Assembly (NCBI RefSeq): GCF_000685015.1
Contig: NZ_BAYA01000003.1
Coordinates: forward strand, 496,001-560,000
DNA: 64,000 nt
Origin: Paraburkholderia bannensis NBRC 103871
Lineage (GTDB): Bacteria; Pseudomonadota; Gammaproteobacteria; Burkholderiales; Burkholderiaceae
Direction: 5' to 3'
This document shows, piece after piece, positions 51,281-61,319 of the stretch. The notes beneath the pieces are model-generated. The model was not told where the DNA came from, did no database searches, and saw nothing but the letters and a program-made list of their open reading frames with translations. The stretch's first letter is position 1. The number at the start of each line of letters is the position of its first letter. The position numbers and the translations under genes were made by a program.

Positions 51281-53023
51281 TCACGCCCGAGTTTCCGCCT
51301 CATGCCCGACCTCGGCCTCAGCAGCTTCATGCTGAAGCATCTTCACATCATGCAGCCACCGCGTGGCCTTGGCGATGGCGCGCGACAGTCGCGCCACTTC
51401 GTTGAGCTGTTCGATCACGTCGTTCGCGAAGCGGAAAACGAACGCCGCGCCCTCGTTGCGCAATTGCAGCACAGACATGATGCGCTGCCGGGCTGCGTCA
51501 GACTGCGCTTCGATTATCGGCTTGGCGTTGACGATACGCGTCACGACGTCCGCCTGGGGCTGCGTGATCGTCTGCATGGCAAGCGCAAAGTACTCGATCA
51601 CCGACCGGCCGAATTGCAACAGTTCGGCGTTGTTCATCAACACGCTCACGTCCGCGCTTTGCGCGGCACGCCTCTGGCTCAGCGCGAGCATGCTCGTCGT
51701 GGCGACGTCGCGGATAGCGTCGAGGCACGTCGCGATACGCGCGAGATCCACCAGTTGCCGACCTTCGTCGTCGCTGTGCACCGCATCGGAGAGCTTGCCG
51801 ATATAGGTGAGTATGGCGGTGGCAAGCGAGTCCGCCGCCTTGTCCTCGTTCGTCACCGTGGAAAGCGCCTGCGTAGAGCTTTCGGCCAGCAGCGCAGCAC
51901 TATGCTCGACCAGAAGCTGAACGAGCTTGCCGAGCGAAGCCAGTTCGAGCTGCACGCGGGCAATGGCGAGCGCAGGCATTTCGACCAGCGTTTCATCGAG
52001 GTACCGCGGCACGCCCGCGTCCTGCCACGCGTCGCGGCGCGCCGGGGCCAGGCGTTCGGCAAGCTTGGCAATGGGCCCGGCGAACCCTATCAATACGAAG
52101 GTGCTGAACACGCTGAACACCGTGTGCGCGTTAGCGGCCTGGCGCGGCGTTTCCGCCGCGAGGCGCGCAGCACCGCTCAGCTCGGGCGCGGAAGGCGAAA
52201 TCATGCGTACGAAATCGGCGAACTGGGGAATCACGAAGGCGAAGAACAGCACCCCGAACACATTAAAGAGCAAGTGAACGATGCCGACCTGAGCCGCCTC
52301 CGCCGATTTGCCAATCGAGGCGAGCAGCGCCGTGCCACAAGTGCCCACGTTGGCCCCGAGTATCAGCGCTATGCCCGATTCGAGCGGAATCAGGCCCTGG
52401 CTGCCAAGCGCGATCACGATTGCCAGCGTGGCCGCCGAGCTTTGCACGATGGCCGTGAACACCGCGCCGATCGCAATACCAAGGAGCGGATTGCGCATGT
52501 CCTGCATCGCGTCGATGAACGGCTGGTAGTCGCGCAGGGGCCGCGTAGCGTCGCCCATCATCTCGATACCGAGGAACAGGAGGCCGAGGCCGAGCAGCGC
52601 GCCGCCCAGCTCGCGCAGCGTTTCGCGCCTGGCAAAACCGTAGAGCAGGAAGCCGCCGCCGAGCATGAACGGCACGAGTGCGGAGATATTGAACGCGATG
52701 ATCTGTGCGGTGAGCGTCGAGCCGATATTGGCGCCCATGATCATCGGAACGGACTGCCGCAACGTCATGAGCCGCGCGGAAACGAAACCCACCAGCAGCA
52801 CCGTTGTAATGGTCGACGAATTGAGCAGTGCCGTGATGCCCGCGCCCGCAAGCAGGCCCCGAAAGCGGTTGGCGGTGAGCGAACCGAGCAGCGATTGCAG
52901 GCGCGCGCCGGCAATCGTCTTGAGCGCCCCCGTCATGAGATCCAACCCGAACAGGAACAGGGCGAGGCCGCCAACCAGCAAACCCGTCACCTCGACCAGG
53001 CTCAGATGCGCATCAGGCGGCAT
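51281..53023 (-). CDS. Na/Pi cotransporter family protein with PhoU-like tail
   Basis: A 580-residue membrane protein. Two Na/Pi cotransporter repeats contain the QSS-like motifs LLNSSTITTVLLVGFV and AIVQSSAATLAIVIAL, and GANIGSTLTAQI and GANVGTCGTALL. The C-terminal 200 residues form a PhoU-like helical domain (AIARVQLELASLGKLVQLL). This matches YjbB/NptA-type proteins, which export or exchange phosphate. Note SST in the first motif where QSS is usual. ATG 53023 is preferred to 53110. It stands alone after the TetR gene. Confidence 0.88.
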   Translation of the reverse strand: MPPDAHLSLVEVTGLLVGGLALFLFGLDLMTGALKTIAGARLQSLLGSLTANRFRGLLAGAGITALLNSSTITTVLLVGFVSARLMTLRQSVPMIMGANIGSTLTAQIIAFNISALVPFMLGGGFLLYGFARRETLRELGGALLGLGLLFLGIEMMGDATRPLRDYQPFIDAMQDMRNPLLGIAIGAVFTAIVQSSAATLAIVIALGSQGLIPLESGIALILGANVGTCGTALLASIGKSAEAAQVGIVHLLFNVFGVLFFAFVIPQFADFVRMISPSAPELSGAARLAAETPRQAANAHTVFSVFSTFVLIGFAGPIAKLAERLAPARRDAWQDAGVPRYLDETLVEMPALAIARVQLELASLGKLVQLLVEHSAALLAESSTQALSTVTNEDKAADSLATAILTYIGKLSDAVHSDDEGRQLVDLARIATCLDAIRDVATTSMLALSQRRAAQSADVSVLMNNAELLQFGRSVIEYFALAMQTITQPQADVVTRIVNAKPIIEAQSDAARQRIMSVLQLRNEGAAFVFRFANDVIEQLNEVARLSRAIAKATRWLHDVKMLQHEAAEAEVGHEAETRA

Positions 53024-53217
53024 GGCGATAACCCTCGCTTTCGAGTGGGACGGAACGATTCTACGCGCATGGTACCGTTTCCTGCGCGCGTCGCGCCGTT
53101 GCGGGCTCACGCATCTTTATCCGCGAGAGAATCGGGCGAATGACGAACCTCTGCATCTCCACCGCGAGCACGCCGACCGGCTGCTGCCTCTGCTTGAACG
53201 CCGCAACTCAGGCGAAG

Positions 53218-54066
53218 TCAGTTCACCATGTCGGCCCCGTGTTCGTCCGCGACGGCGCACCATTCGATGCCCTCCTTGCCCGCCGCCGTGCTGCGTTCGA
53301 TCGCGCGACGTGCCGCTGGAGTATCGTCGAACCGGGTTCTGTCCATTAGAGTATCGGCAGGCACGCTCCAGAACGTGCTGGCGCGAAATTCCACGCCTTC
53401 CAGATTCGCGCCCCGGAAGTCGACGCCACTCAGATCGCAATTGTCGAACGACGTCCCGACGAGGCGCGCCTCGTTGAGCAGCGATTGCGAAAGATTGCAG
53501 TCGACGAAACGGGCTGCCGAAAAATTTCCGCGACGCGCGTCGTTCGATTCGAACTTCCCATTCGCGAACTGCATGCCAGAGAAATCGCAGTCCTTCACGT
53601 TCGAATTGCTCAGGGTGCCCCCCTGCATCACGGCCGTCGAGAAGTTCGATTTTTCAATCTGCGCATGGTCGATATAGGCTCGCTCGAACGTCGCACCACG
53701 AAAGTCGATGGCCTCGCCGAAAACGACGATCATCTGCGTCAGGCGCAACGTGCATTCGCGAAACGACGCACCATTCATGATCGACCACTGGAACTGCGCG
53801 CCGTCGAACCTGCTGCGATCGAACACCGCAAAATCGAGAAAGCTGTCGCCAAGATCCAGGTTCTTCAAATTCTTTGCGCGCAGTTGCACGCCCCGCAGGT
53901 CGTTTGCCAGCCGTTTGCTGGCCGGATGGTCGATGACGTTGCATAGATCCATCCATTCGGCCTGTGGCACGATGTGTTCGAGCGCTTCCTGTACGGTTCG
54001 GTACTTGCCTTCAAACCAGCGCTCTCGCAATACCTCCAGCTCGACGTCGTTGATCAGCATGCCCAT
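53218..54066 (-). CDS. Pentapeptide-repeat protein
   Basis: A 282-residue protein. After about 60 residues of N-terminal helical sequence it contains many A(D/N)LXX-type pentapeptide units (LRAKNLKNLDLGDSFLDFAV, DFRGATFERAYI, DFSGMQF, NLSQSLLNEARL, FRGANLEGVEF), predicted to form a right-handed beta helix. Such proteins can mimic DNA or act in type VI secretion loci (both known for the family). The upstream neighbour is a DUF3304 lipoprotein, a pairing I associate with type VI secretion accessory loci. No core type VI gene is in the window. ATG 54066 or 54060 are possible starts; a TTG at 54072 is less likely. Confidence 0.83.
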   Translation of the reverse strand: MGMLINDVELEVLRERWFEGKYRTVQEALEHIVPQAEWMDLCNVIDHPASKRLANDLRGVQLRAKNLKNLDLGDSFLDFAVFDRSRFDGAQFQWSIMNGASFRECTLRLTQMIVVFGEAIDFRGATFERAYIDHAQIEKSNFSTAVMQGGTLSNSNVKDCDFSGMQFANGKFESNDARRGNFSAARFVDCNLSQSLLNEARLVGTSFDNCDLSGVDFRGANLEGVEFRASTFWSVPADTLMDRTRFDDTPAARRAIERSTAAGKEGIEWCAVADEHGADMVN

Positions 54067-54318
54067 TCCCAATCCGCCTTTCCCGATTAGCTTTCCAGAG
54101 GAGCATCGTAGCGAGCTCGTGATCCGAACGCCAATGCCTGCGACAGCTCAATTGCCGGTCTCTGCGGGATTATTCGTGCCGTCGAAAAGAGACTGATATG
54201 AAGCATCTTTGGGCAATCCATTTTGGGAGGCAGATTTCCGGAAGCCCCTCCCCCAAGCGTCCTTCGCTTCCCCCAAGACGACTCGCTTCCGGCATCCGCT
54301 TTGGCCATTGAATTACGC

Positions 54319-55014
54319 TCATTTATCTGTCTCCTTCCCGGACATCTTTTCTGCCTTATCGACATTTTCCTGCAACTGTCGATCATGGGCAGCGGCAGCT
54401 TTATCACGTTCGCGCAATGCCTGCATTTGCGCATTCGCCTGCGCGTCGAGCACGCCGGAAGCGATATACGGGTCATTCGGGGCCGGCTTCTCCAAAGGGC
54501 TGCCGTCGTCAACGCGGACGCGAACGCGGTCGTCATCGAGAAACTGCACGATGAAGTTATATTGTTTCGGCCCATAGGGCGGGATTTTTGCTGTTGCTTC
54601 GAGCCATTGGTCGCCGCTGCGGTCGTCATCGTAGGGATGGGTGTCTCGCCTCCAACTAACATGCACCGTCATGCCGTCGTGCCACTTCTGCGGGACATAA
54701 ACGCAGCACATATCGGAACCGCCTCCGCTCGGTTCGCCGGTCTTGCTGACCGGTGCGAGATTCGGGCCGCCCCCGCTTCGTCCTTCGGCGTCCGTTATGG
54801 AGAAAGACGCAACGCCATACGACGCGTAATTCAATCCGCTCACTGACGCCGGATTTTCGACGGCATTAGCGACGGGCACCGATGAGTTCGCAGCATCCGT
54901 CTGCGCCATATCCTGATGACAGGCCGCCAGCAGCAGCCCCAACGCGAGCATGGCCAGTAATCGCACTGACACGCTTGCTTCCCGCGCACCGTAGCGCACC
55001 AGAACATTCTTCAT
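54319..55014 (-). CDS. DUF3304 domain lipoprotein
   Basis: A 231-residue protein with a lipoprotein signal: LLAMLALGLLLAACHQ, with lipobox LAAC near residue 32, so it is anchored in a membrane facing the periplasm. DUF3304 features: VSGLNYASYGVASFSITDAE and a double-Cys segment SGGGSDMCCVYVPQKWHDGM, followed by VHVSW. The C-terminus is a charged helical extension. The family accompanies type VI secretion effectors or Tle-type proteins in several Burkholderiales (association from memory). The function here is not known. It precedes the pentapeptide-repeat gene by about 250 bases. Confidence 0.8.
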   Translation of the reverse strand: MKNVLVRYGAREASVSVRLLAMLALGLLLAACHQDMAQTDAANSSVPVANAVENPASVSGLNYASYGVASFSITDAEGRSGGGPNLAPVSKTGEPSGGGSDMCCVYVPQKWHDGMTVHVSWRRDTHPYDDDRSGDQWLEATAKIPPYGPKQYNFIVQFLDDDRVRVRVDDGSPLEKPAPNDPYIASGVLDAQANAQMQALRERDKAAAAHDRQLQENVDKAEKMSGKETDK

Positions 55015-55125
55015 GAAATGAATCAGCTTGCTTCCCCGGACTATTTTCTTACCGGTATTGAGTCGGTGTGATCTGACGCATCAACCACAAAGGCGTGCGC
55101 GCCTGTAGCCCGCATTTGAAGAAAC

Positions 55126-55221
55126 TGGCGGAAAGCAGACAGAGTCGAACTGTCCCGGGAACGGCTGACGTCCCCAACTGGATTTGAAGTCCAGCCGCAC
55201 CACCGGATGCGATTGCCTTCC
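55126..55221 (-). tRNA. selC: Selenocysteine tRNA (anticodon UCA)
   Basis: A 96-base tRNA gene with encoded CCA. It has an 8-bp acceptor stem (GGAAGGCA with TGCTTTCC), a long variable arm, and the anticodon arm GCTGGACTTCAAATCCAGT carrying TCA, nearly identical to E. coli selC. It pairs with UGA when delivered by SelB. It lies 76 bases downstream of selB on the same strand and serves the in-frame UGA of fdoG at 63801-63803. Confidence 0.97.
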
Positions 55222-55297
55222 TCTGGGCAGAAAACGCCTTAAAAACCGCTGCATGACGCATGACTTCGATGCGCACGCATAGATTGTCATCATCCCT

Positions 55298-57217
55298 TCA
55301 CAGCCAGTCGCGCATGCGGCTGTCGGCTCTCAACAGATGAAGGTCGCGGTGAAACCGAGTATATCCAACGCGATCAAAGAACTCCAGAATCTGGATTGCT
55401 CGCTTGCGGCCCAGGCCCGACGCATCGCGAAACGCCGCAGCCCCCACACCCGCCGCCTCACTCCCGGCGATCCGCGCAACCAGGCGCGCGAGTTCATACA
55501 CGATCTCGCAGTCATAGAACAGATCGCGCACGACCTGATACAGACGCCCCAGACGCGCCAGCTTGCGCAGCAACGCGCGCACCTTCTCTTCCGGCTGCTG
55601 CGTCTCGCGTGCGAGGTCGCGCACCCAGGGCGGATCGTAGCGCCCCTGCGCGATCAGCGGCATCAGCCGCGCCGCCAGCGCCTCCTCCGCAGCATCGAGC
55701 GATACCGCATGCGATGGCAGATGCAGCCACGGCCCGCTGCGCGCGATGCGGCCTTCTTCGACCAGCGCGTCAACAGCCGCGCGCCAGACCGTGTCGCTTG
55801 CGAGCGGCGCCGCCATGCGCCGCAAGCGCGCCGCGTCCGGGCCCTGTTCGTCGGGCGTGCGCGCGTGGAAGTCGCCCAGCACGTCGGCGATACGCGTGGC
55901 AAGACGCTCCCAATGTTCGCGCGCGAGCAGCGTCATGTCTTCGGCACGACCTTGCGGCGCGATAACGACGGCATCGGCAGGCAGCGCGAGCGTCGTGAAG
56001 TCGTAGCCAGTCAACTGCATCAGCGTGCTGCGCTCAAGCCCACGCGGCGCCTCGGCGATCAGCGCATCGTAACGCCCTTCGTCGAGCCACGCCCGTAGCG
56101 CATCGAGCCACGCCCGTCGTTCCGGCGTGCGCCGCCTGCGCGCCGGCCCAAACGGATCCAGCACGCGACCGCCGCCCACAGTCCGGCTCGCCTGTGCGTT
56201 GCGCACAATGAAACGGTCGCCCGGCAGCGCGTGCAAAGGCGCGTCGAACACAAGCTGCACGCGTGCCTGCGCGCCCGCCCCTAGCGTGTCGCCTTCAAGC
56301 AGCGCGACGTTCGCGACGCGATGCGTCGTGCCCAGATGCACGTGCAAGGGCGACCAGTGCTGCAAGGTAATATCCGCATCGGCAAGCAGTTGCAGTTCGA
56401 CATCGAGACGCGTCGCTGGCTGCGCCAGCCGCTCATCGACAATCCAGTCGCCGCGTGCGATGCGATCCCTGTCGACACCCGAAAGGTTGAGCGCGCAACG
56501 TTGCCCCGCGTACCCTGTTTCGGCTGCGCGATTCTGCGCATGAATGCTGCGCACGCGAACCGCTTCGCCAGCGGGCGCAAGCAGCAGCGCGTCACCTGTG
56601 TGCACGCGGCCCGCAAACACGGTACCGGTCACGATGGTGCCTTGCCCCGTCAACGTGAATACGCGATCCACGGCGAGGCGAAACAGGCCGTCGTCGCGGC
56701 GCGACTGCGCGTGCGTCGCGCGCTCGCGCAGATACGCATCGAGCTGCGCGACGCCTCGATCGCCCTGCACGCTGGCATTCGTTTCGAAGACTGGCGCATC
56801 GGCAAGCGAGGTCGGCGCGAGCCATGCAGCGATTTCCGCTCGAACCTGCGCGAGCCTCGCGGCATCCACGCGATCCACCTTGGTCAGCGCGATCGCCCCG
56901 TGCTGCACGCCCAGCAATTGCAGGATCGCGAGGTGCTCGCGCGTTTGCGGCATCACGCCATCGTCGGCGGCAATCACGAGCAGCGCGAAGTCGATGCCGC
57001 ACGCGCCCGCCGCCATCGTATGCACGAGCTTTTCGTGGCCCGGCACGTCGATGAATCCCAGCACGTCGCCGTTCTCAAGCGGCGCGTAGGCGTAGCCCAG
57101 TTCGATCGATATGCCGCGCGCCTTCTCTTCCTTGAGGCGATCGGTGTCCACGCCGGTGAGCGCGCGCACGAGCGTGGTCTTGCCGTGGTCGATATGCCCC
57201 GCGGTGCCTACGATCAC
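55298..57217 (-). CDS. selB: Selenocysteine-specific elongation factor
   Basis: A 639-residue GTPase that brings selenocysteyl-tRNA to UGA codons followed by a SECIS hairpin. EF-Tu-like motifs: [12 protein letters not shown] (G1, from residue 5), DVPGHEKLV (G3) and TKVD (G4). Domains 2 and 3 follow, and the C-terminal half contains the winged-helix repeats that bind the SECIS. The start is GTG 57217, overlapping the selA stop by 4 bases (GTGA); the longer frame from 57505 lies inside selA and is not used. Order selA-selB-selC on one strand. Confidence 0.95.
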   Translation of the reverse strand: MIVGTAGHIDHGKTTLVRALTGVDTDRLKEEKARGISIELGYAYAPLENGDVLGFIDVPGHEKLVHTMAAGACGIDFALLVIAADDGVMPQTREHLAILQLLGVQHGAIALTKVDRVDAARLAQVRAEIAAWLAPTSLADAPVFETNASVQGDRGVAQLDAYLRERATHAQSRRDDGLFRLAVDRVFTLTGQGTIVTGTVFAGRVHTGDALLLAPAGEAVRVRSIHAQNRAAETGYAGQRCALNLSGVDRDRIARGDWIVDERLAQPATRLDVELQLLADADITLQHWSPLHVHLGTTHRVANVALLEGDTLGAGAQARVQLVFDAPLHALPGDRFIVRNAQASRTVGGGRVLDPFGPARRRRTPERRAWLDALRAWLDEGRYDALIAEAPRGLERSTLMQLTGYDFTTLALPADAVVIAPQGRAEDMTLLAREHWERLATRIADVLGDFHARTPDEQGPDAARLRRMAAPLASDTVWRAAVDALVEEGRIARSGPWLHLPSHAVSLDAAEEALAARLMPLIAQGRYDPPWVRDLARETQQPEEKVRALLRKLARLGRLYQVVRDLFYDCEIVYELARLVARIAGSEAAGVGAAAFRDASGLGRKRAIQILEFFDRVGYTRFHRDLHLLRADSRMRDWL

Positions 57218-58668
57218 AGGCGCAGCTCCGCGAGTTGCGCGATGAAGGCCGCTTCGTCCGCCGCTTCGAGGCAACGCAGATCGAGGCGCAAGGCATCGTC
57301 GGCGATACGGCCGATCACGGGGCGCGGCAGCGCCCGCAAGGCGCGTTCGAGCTTGAGCAGTGCGCGGCCGCTGCCGCCTTTGCCACGATGGCGCACCACC
57401 AGGCCGCTGCTCGGCAGCACGTCCACCGGCAATGCGCCGCTGCCGATCTGGCTGAACATCGGCTCGATGCTCACGTCGTAGCTTTCGCCCAGCGCACGTT
57501 GCCATGCGGGCAGCGCGCGCGTCGCGGCTTCGTGCATTTCCGCGGCGGGACGCGTGAGCAGACGCAGCGTGGTCAGCCGCTCGCGCAGGAATTCCGGCGC
57601 CTGATAGAGCCTGAGCACCGGCTCCAGCGCCGCGAGCGTGAGCTTGCCCACGCGCAGCGCGCGCTTGAGCGGGTGCTTCTTGATCTTCGCGATCAATTCC
57701 TTGCTACCGACAATCAGCCCGGCTTGCGGGCCGCCCAGCAATTTGTCGCCGCTGAAAGTGACGATATCCGCGCCCGCTTCCACGGTGGCGCGCACGGTGG
57801 GTTCGGCGGGCAGGCCCCACTGCGTGAGGTCGGTCAGCGTGCCACTGCCCAGGTCGACCGCCACTGGCAAGCCATGGCTGCGTGCAAGCGGTGCGAGTTC
57901 GTCGAGTTCGACGCTCTTCGTAAAGCCGCTAATCGCGTAGTTGCTGCAATGCACCTTCATCAGCAGCGCCGTGCGCGCGCTGATCGCCGCTTCGTAATCC
58001 TTAAGATGTGTCCGGTTGGTCGTGCCGATCTCGCGCAGGCGCGCGCCTGCTCGGCTCATGATGTCGGGAATGCGGAACGCGCCGCCGATTTCCACCAGTT
58101 CGCCGCGCGAGACGATCACGTCCTTGCGCGCCGCGAGCGCGGAAAGCGTGAGCAGCACCGCCGCCGCGTTGTTGTTCACGACGGTCGCGGCTTGCGCGCC
58201 GGTCAGCTCGCAGATGAGTTCGTCGATCAGGTCGTCGCGGTCGCCGCGCTTGCCGGAGGCCAGATCGAATTCGAGGTTGGCGGGCTGTGTCAGCGCCTGC
58301 ACGACGGCGCGCACCGCTTCGTCGGGCAACAGTGCGCGGCCCAGGTTCGTATGCAGCACCGTGCCGGTCAGGTTGAACACCGCACGCAACCTGCCTTGCG
58401 CCCGCGCGCTCAACGCGTCGTTGACATCGGCAATCACGCGCCCGATTGAAAACGCATCCCCATCGGCGCCGAAAGCAGTCGCGCCCGCCTGCACATCGCG
58501 CCGCCATCCGTCGAGCGTTGCACGAATCGCCGCGAGCACTTGCGTGCGTCCATATTGCGCGACCAGCGGTTGTGCCTCGACGGACGCGATCACGCGCTCC
58601 ACGGCGGGCATATGCGACAGCAGCACATTCAGCGCGGGCTGCGCGCCCTGCTCCACGGTTTCGCTCAT
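57214..58668 (-). CDS. selA: L-seryl-tRNA(Sec) selenium transferase
   Basis: A 484-residue PLP enzyme converting seryl-tRNA(Sec) to selenocysteyl-tRNA(Sec) with selenophosphate. The PLP lysine is Lys309 in [14 protein letters not shown]; other family motifs are [16 protein letters not shown] and [25 protein letters not shown] lies 5 bases before ATG 58668, only 10 bases after the fdhE stop. Full-length and intact. Confidence 0.95.
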   Translation of the reverse strand: MSETVEQGAQPALNVLLSHMPAVERVIASVEAQPLVAQYGRTQVLAAIRATLDGWRRDVQAGATAFGADGDAFSIGRVIADVNDALSARAQGRLRAVFNLTGTVLHTNLGRALLPDEAVRAVVQALTQPANLEFDLASGKRGDRDDLIDELICELTGAQAATVVNNNAAAVLLTLSALAARKDVIVSRGELVEIGGAFRIPDIMSRAGARLREIGTTNRTHLKDYEAAISARTALLMKVHCSNYAISGFTKSVELDELAPLARSHGLPVAVDLGSGTLTDLTQWGLPAEPTVRATVEAGADIVTFSGDKLLGGPQAGLIVGSKELIAKIKKHPLKRALRVGKLTLAALEPVLRLYQAPEFLRERLTTLRLLTRPAAEMHEAATRALPAWQRALGESYDVSIEPMFSQIGSGALPVDVLPSSGLVVRHRGKGGSGRALLKLERALRALPRPVIGRIADDALRLDLRCLEAADEAAFIAQLAELRL

Positions 58669-58678
58669 CAGGCTCGCC

Positions 58679-59620
58679 TCACTGGTCGGCCGGGGCTTCG
58701 GGATACAGCAGCGGATTGGCGCTCGCGCGCCGGTAGCCCGCTTCGCTCATCAACAGATCGAGCGTGAGGCTCGCGAGGTCGTCCGCAAGCGGCTCGAATT
58801 CGAGATCCTTGTCCTGGTAGCCGATCTTGCGATACGTATGGCATTCGTCGCACGATTCAGCTTTCAATGCGCCGTCGCTGCCCTCGATGCCGTGATACGC
58901 GATGCCTTTGGTCGAATCGCAATTCGTGCACTTGACGCGCACCACGTGATGTTCGGTCGCGCACAGGCTGCATTGCGTGTAGCGGTAGCCCTGGAACGCG
59001 CCGCCCACGCGCACGATGCTGGCCACCGGCGGCACACCGCAAACGGGGCACACGCCGGGCGCATCGACATAGGGCACGTCCTTCACGTCGAGCCGGCTGG
59101 CGAGATCCGTCCACACCGTCTGCAGCGCGGCCATGACGAACGGCGCGGTGGCAGGCGCGACTTCGGCATATCGTTGCGCGAGCAACGCATCGGCCTGGGC
59201 GTCGAGTTGCGCATCGCTCATCGCGCGCAAATCGTCGAGCACGCTTGCAAGCGCGGGCGTCACGGCGCCAGCGGCTTCCACACGGTCGGCCAGGCGGCGC
59301 AGCACCGTGCGCCATTGCTCATCGCGACCGGCGCCCAGCGCGGGCAGGATCGGCATGGAATGACGCTGTGCGTGCGCGATGGCCTCGGCCGACGGCATTT
59401 GCGCGTCGAGATGTTCGAGCGCCTGTTGCTGCGCGTCCACGAGCGCGGCCATGAGGCGCATATAGCCGCCAATCGGATTGCGGTCTGCGAGCTTGCGCAG
59501 GCGCGCGGCGCGCTCCTTGAAGAGCGTCAGGCGCTCGGGCAAGCGGATGCGCGGAATGGCAGAGGGATCCTGCGTCTGAATCTGTTCGGGGTCGAGTATG
59601 CGTTGTTGCGTCACGGCCAA
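58679..59620 (-). CDS. fdhE: Formate dehydrogenase accessory protein
   Basis: A 313-residue cytoplasmic protein with CxxC pairs in [30 protein letters not shown] and [14 protein letters not shown], the pattern of FdhE, a rubredoxin-like iron protein needed for assembly of respiratory formate dehydrogenase. It follows fdoI after 82 bases that include a strong hairpin, and leads into selA after 10 bases. Confidence 0.93.
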   Translation of the reverse strand: MAVTQQRILDPEQIQTQDPSAIPRIRLPERLTLFKERAARLRKLADRNPIGGYMRLMAALVDAQQQALEHLDAQMPSAEAIAHAQRHSMPILPALGAGRDEQWRTVLRRLADRVEAAGAVTPALASVLDDLRAMSDAQLDAQADALLAQRYAEVAPATAPFVMAALQTVWTDLASRLDVKDVPYVDAPGVCPVCGVPPVASIVRVGGAFQGYRYTQCSLCATEHHVVRVKCTNCDSTKGIAYHGIEGSDGALKAESCDECHTYRKIGYQDKDLEFEPLADDLASLTLDLLMSEAGYRRASANPLLYPEAPADQ

Positions 59621-59638
59621 AGTCTCCGTCCAGCCAGC

Positions 59639-59671
59639 AAAAAGCCGCCGCGCCCTTGCGGGCGAGGCGGC
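59639..59671 (-). terminator. Intrinsic terminator-like hairpin between fdoI and fdhE
   Basis: Minus strand GCCGCC-T-CGCCC, loop GCAA, GGGCG-C-GGCGGC (11 of 12 pairs), then T5. It is 32 bases past the fdoI stop and could cut expression of fdhE and the sel genes relative to the structural genes. Confidence 0.75.
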
Positions 59672-59702
59672 CTGCCTGCAACGTGTCGCTTAAGGAACGT
59701 TG

Positions 59703-60329
59703 CTACTTGATGCTCTCGCGGAACCAGCGCGGATGATGCTTGCGCGCCCAGCCCCAGGTGACGTAGCCGCGCGTCATGGCGCCAATCGATCCCTTCACCC
59801 AGATCGCCGCGTAGATATGCACGACGATGCTTGCGATCAGCACGAAGGCCGCGGCTGCATGCACGACGGCGGCAAGACGGATGACCGTGATCGGGAAGTA
59901 GAACGAAAAGTAACGCCGCCAGATCACGATGCCGCTCACCAGCAGCAGCACGAGGCAAACCACCAGCGTGAAGAATAACAGCTTCTGTCCCGCATTGTAT
60001 TTGCCGATTTCCGGCAGTTTGTCCTCGCGATTATTGAGCACGTCGTCCATCTGCTTGAGCCATTGCACGTCGGCTTTGTCCAGATAGTTGTGATGCCAGA
60101 AACGCAGCGCGAGGATCATGAACGAGACGAACATCACGATGCCGATGAACGGATGCAGGATACGCGTCCACTGCCCGCCGCCAAACAACGCGGACAGCCA
60201 GAACATGGCCGGGTGGAACATCGCCAGCCCGGACAGTGCGAGCAGCACGAAGGTAATGGCCGTGATCCAGTGATTGCTGCGTTCGTTGGCCGTATAACGC
60301 TGGATCAGGTGCGGTTCATGGTCGCTCAT
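59703..60329 (-). CDS. fdoI: Formate dehydrogenase gamma subunit (cytochrome b)
   Basis: A 208-residue membrane protein with four segments ([67 protein letters not shown]) and His residues for two b hemes (SNHW, HPFIG, HAAAAF, HIYAA). It passes electrons from formate oxidation to quinone. ATG 60329 overlaps the fdoH stop by 14 bases and has GAGGAG upstream; the longer frame from 60527 is inside fdoH. Confidence 0.94.
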   Translation of the reverse strand: MSDHEPHLIQRYTANERSNHWITAITFVLLALSGLAMFHPAMFWLSALFGGGQWTRILHPFIGIVMFVSFMILALRFWHHNYLDKADVQWLKQMDDVLNNREDKLPEIGKYNAGQKLLFFTLVVCLVLLLVSGIVIWRRYFSFYFPITVIRLAAVVHAAAAFVLIASIVVHIYAAIWVKGSIGAMTRGYVTWGWARKHHPRWFRESIK

Positions 60330-61311
60330 CGTTGCGCTCCTCGGGAGGGATGCCGCCTGTACCACCAGTACCACCAATGCCGCCAATTCCGCCAATGCCG
60401 TCGCGCTGCGAACGGATGCGCCGCGCTTCGTCGATTGCGGCTTCTTCGTCCTCGGCATGCGTTTCGTTGGGGCCGATGCGCGTGTAGTGGAAGAAGCCCG
60501 CCACCGCCGCGAGCGCAATGCCCGCAAGCGCGAGCGGCTTGGCGACGCCCTTCCACAGGCGCACGAGCGGGCTGATGCGCGGGTTATCGGGCAGGCCGTG
60601 ATAGAGCGACGGCTTGTCCGCGTGGTGCAGCACGTACATCACATGCGTGCCGCCCACGCCCGGCGGATCGTATAGCCCGGCGTTCTCGAAGCCGCGCTCC
60701 TTGAGGTCGACGATGCGCTCCGCCGCGTGCACTTTCATGTCTTCCTTGGTGCCGAATACGATCGCCCCCGTCGGACACGTCTTCACGCACGCCGGCTCCT
60801 GCCCCACACCCACGCGGTCGGAACAAAGCGTGCATTTATAAACGCGATGTTCCGTCTTCGACAGGCGCGGAATATTGAACGGACAGCCCGTGATGCAATA
60901 CCCACAGCCGATGCAGTTTTCCTCGTGAAAATCCACGATGCCGTTGGTGTACTGCACGATCGCACCCGGCGACGGGCACGCCTTGAGGCAGCCCGGATCC
61001 TCGCAATGCATGCAGCCGTCCTTGCGGATCAGCCATTCGAGGTTGCCATCCGGGTTCTCGTACTCCGTGTAACGCATCACCGTCCACGAGTGCTCGGTGA
61101 GATCGCGCGGGTTGTCGTACACGCCCGTATTGATGCCCACCTCGTCGCGCAGGTCGTTCCACTCCATGCACGCGGTCTGGCACGCCTTGCACCCGATGCA
61201 CTTGGTGACGTCGATAAGCTTCGCGACCGTGCCCGTCACCGGCTCGCGCACGCCTGGCGGCGGCGTCGTGGTGGCGGACAGGCGTTTGATGTCCAGCGAC
61301 TGAAATGCCAT
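60316..61311 (-). CDS. fdoH: Formate dehydrogenase beta subunit (4x[4Fe-4S])
   Basis: A 331-residue iron-sulphur subunit with four ferredoxin-type cysteine groups, e.g. [14 protein letters not shown] near residue 38, [14 protein letters not shown] and [14 protein letters not shown] transmembrane helix ([17 protein letters not shown]) near residue 260 anchors it. After the helix there is an unusual Gly-rich tail ([17 protein letters not shown]) before the C-terminus, not typical of FdoH. ATG 61311 follows GGGGGG and is 8 bases after the fdoG stop. Confidence 0.95.
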   Translation of the reverse strand: MAFQSLDIKRLSATTTPPPGVREPVTGTVAKLIDVTKCIGCKACQTACMEWNDLRDEVGINTGVYDNPRDLTEHSWTVMRYTEYENPDGNLEWLIRKDGCMHCEDPGCLKACPSPGAIVQYTNGIVDFHEENCIGCGYCITGCPFNIPRLSKTEHRVYKCTLCSDRVGVGQEPACVKTCPTGAIVFGTKEDMKVHAAERIVDLKERGFENAGLYDPPGVGGTHVMYVLHHADKPSLYHGLPDNPRISPLVRLWKGVAKPLALAGIALAAVAGFFHYTRIGPNETHAEDEEAAIDEARRIRSQRDGIGGIGGIGGTGGTGGIPPEERNDERP

Positions 61312-61319
61312 GTTCCCCC

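Noticed and set aside
54087..54308. A possible 73-residue minus-strand protein between DUF3304 and pentapeptide-repeat genes
   Set aside because: No ribosome site, no recognisable domain and biased composition; it could be a remnant, but the evidence is too weak to list as a gene.
55298..57505. A 735-codon version of selB
   Set aside because: The extra N-terminal residues lie within selA and lack homology; GTG 57217 starts exactly at the GTP-binding domain and overlaps the selA stop.
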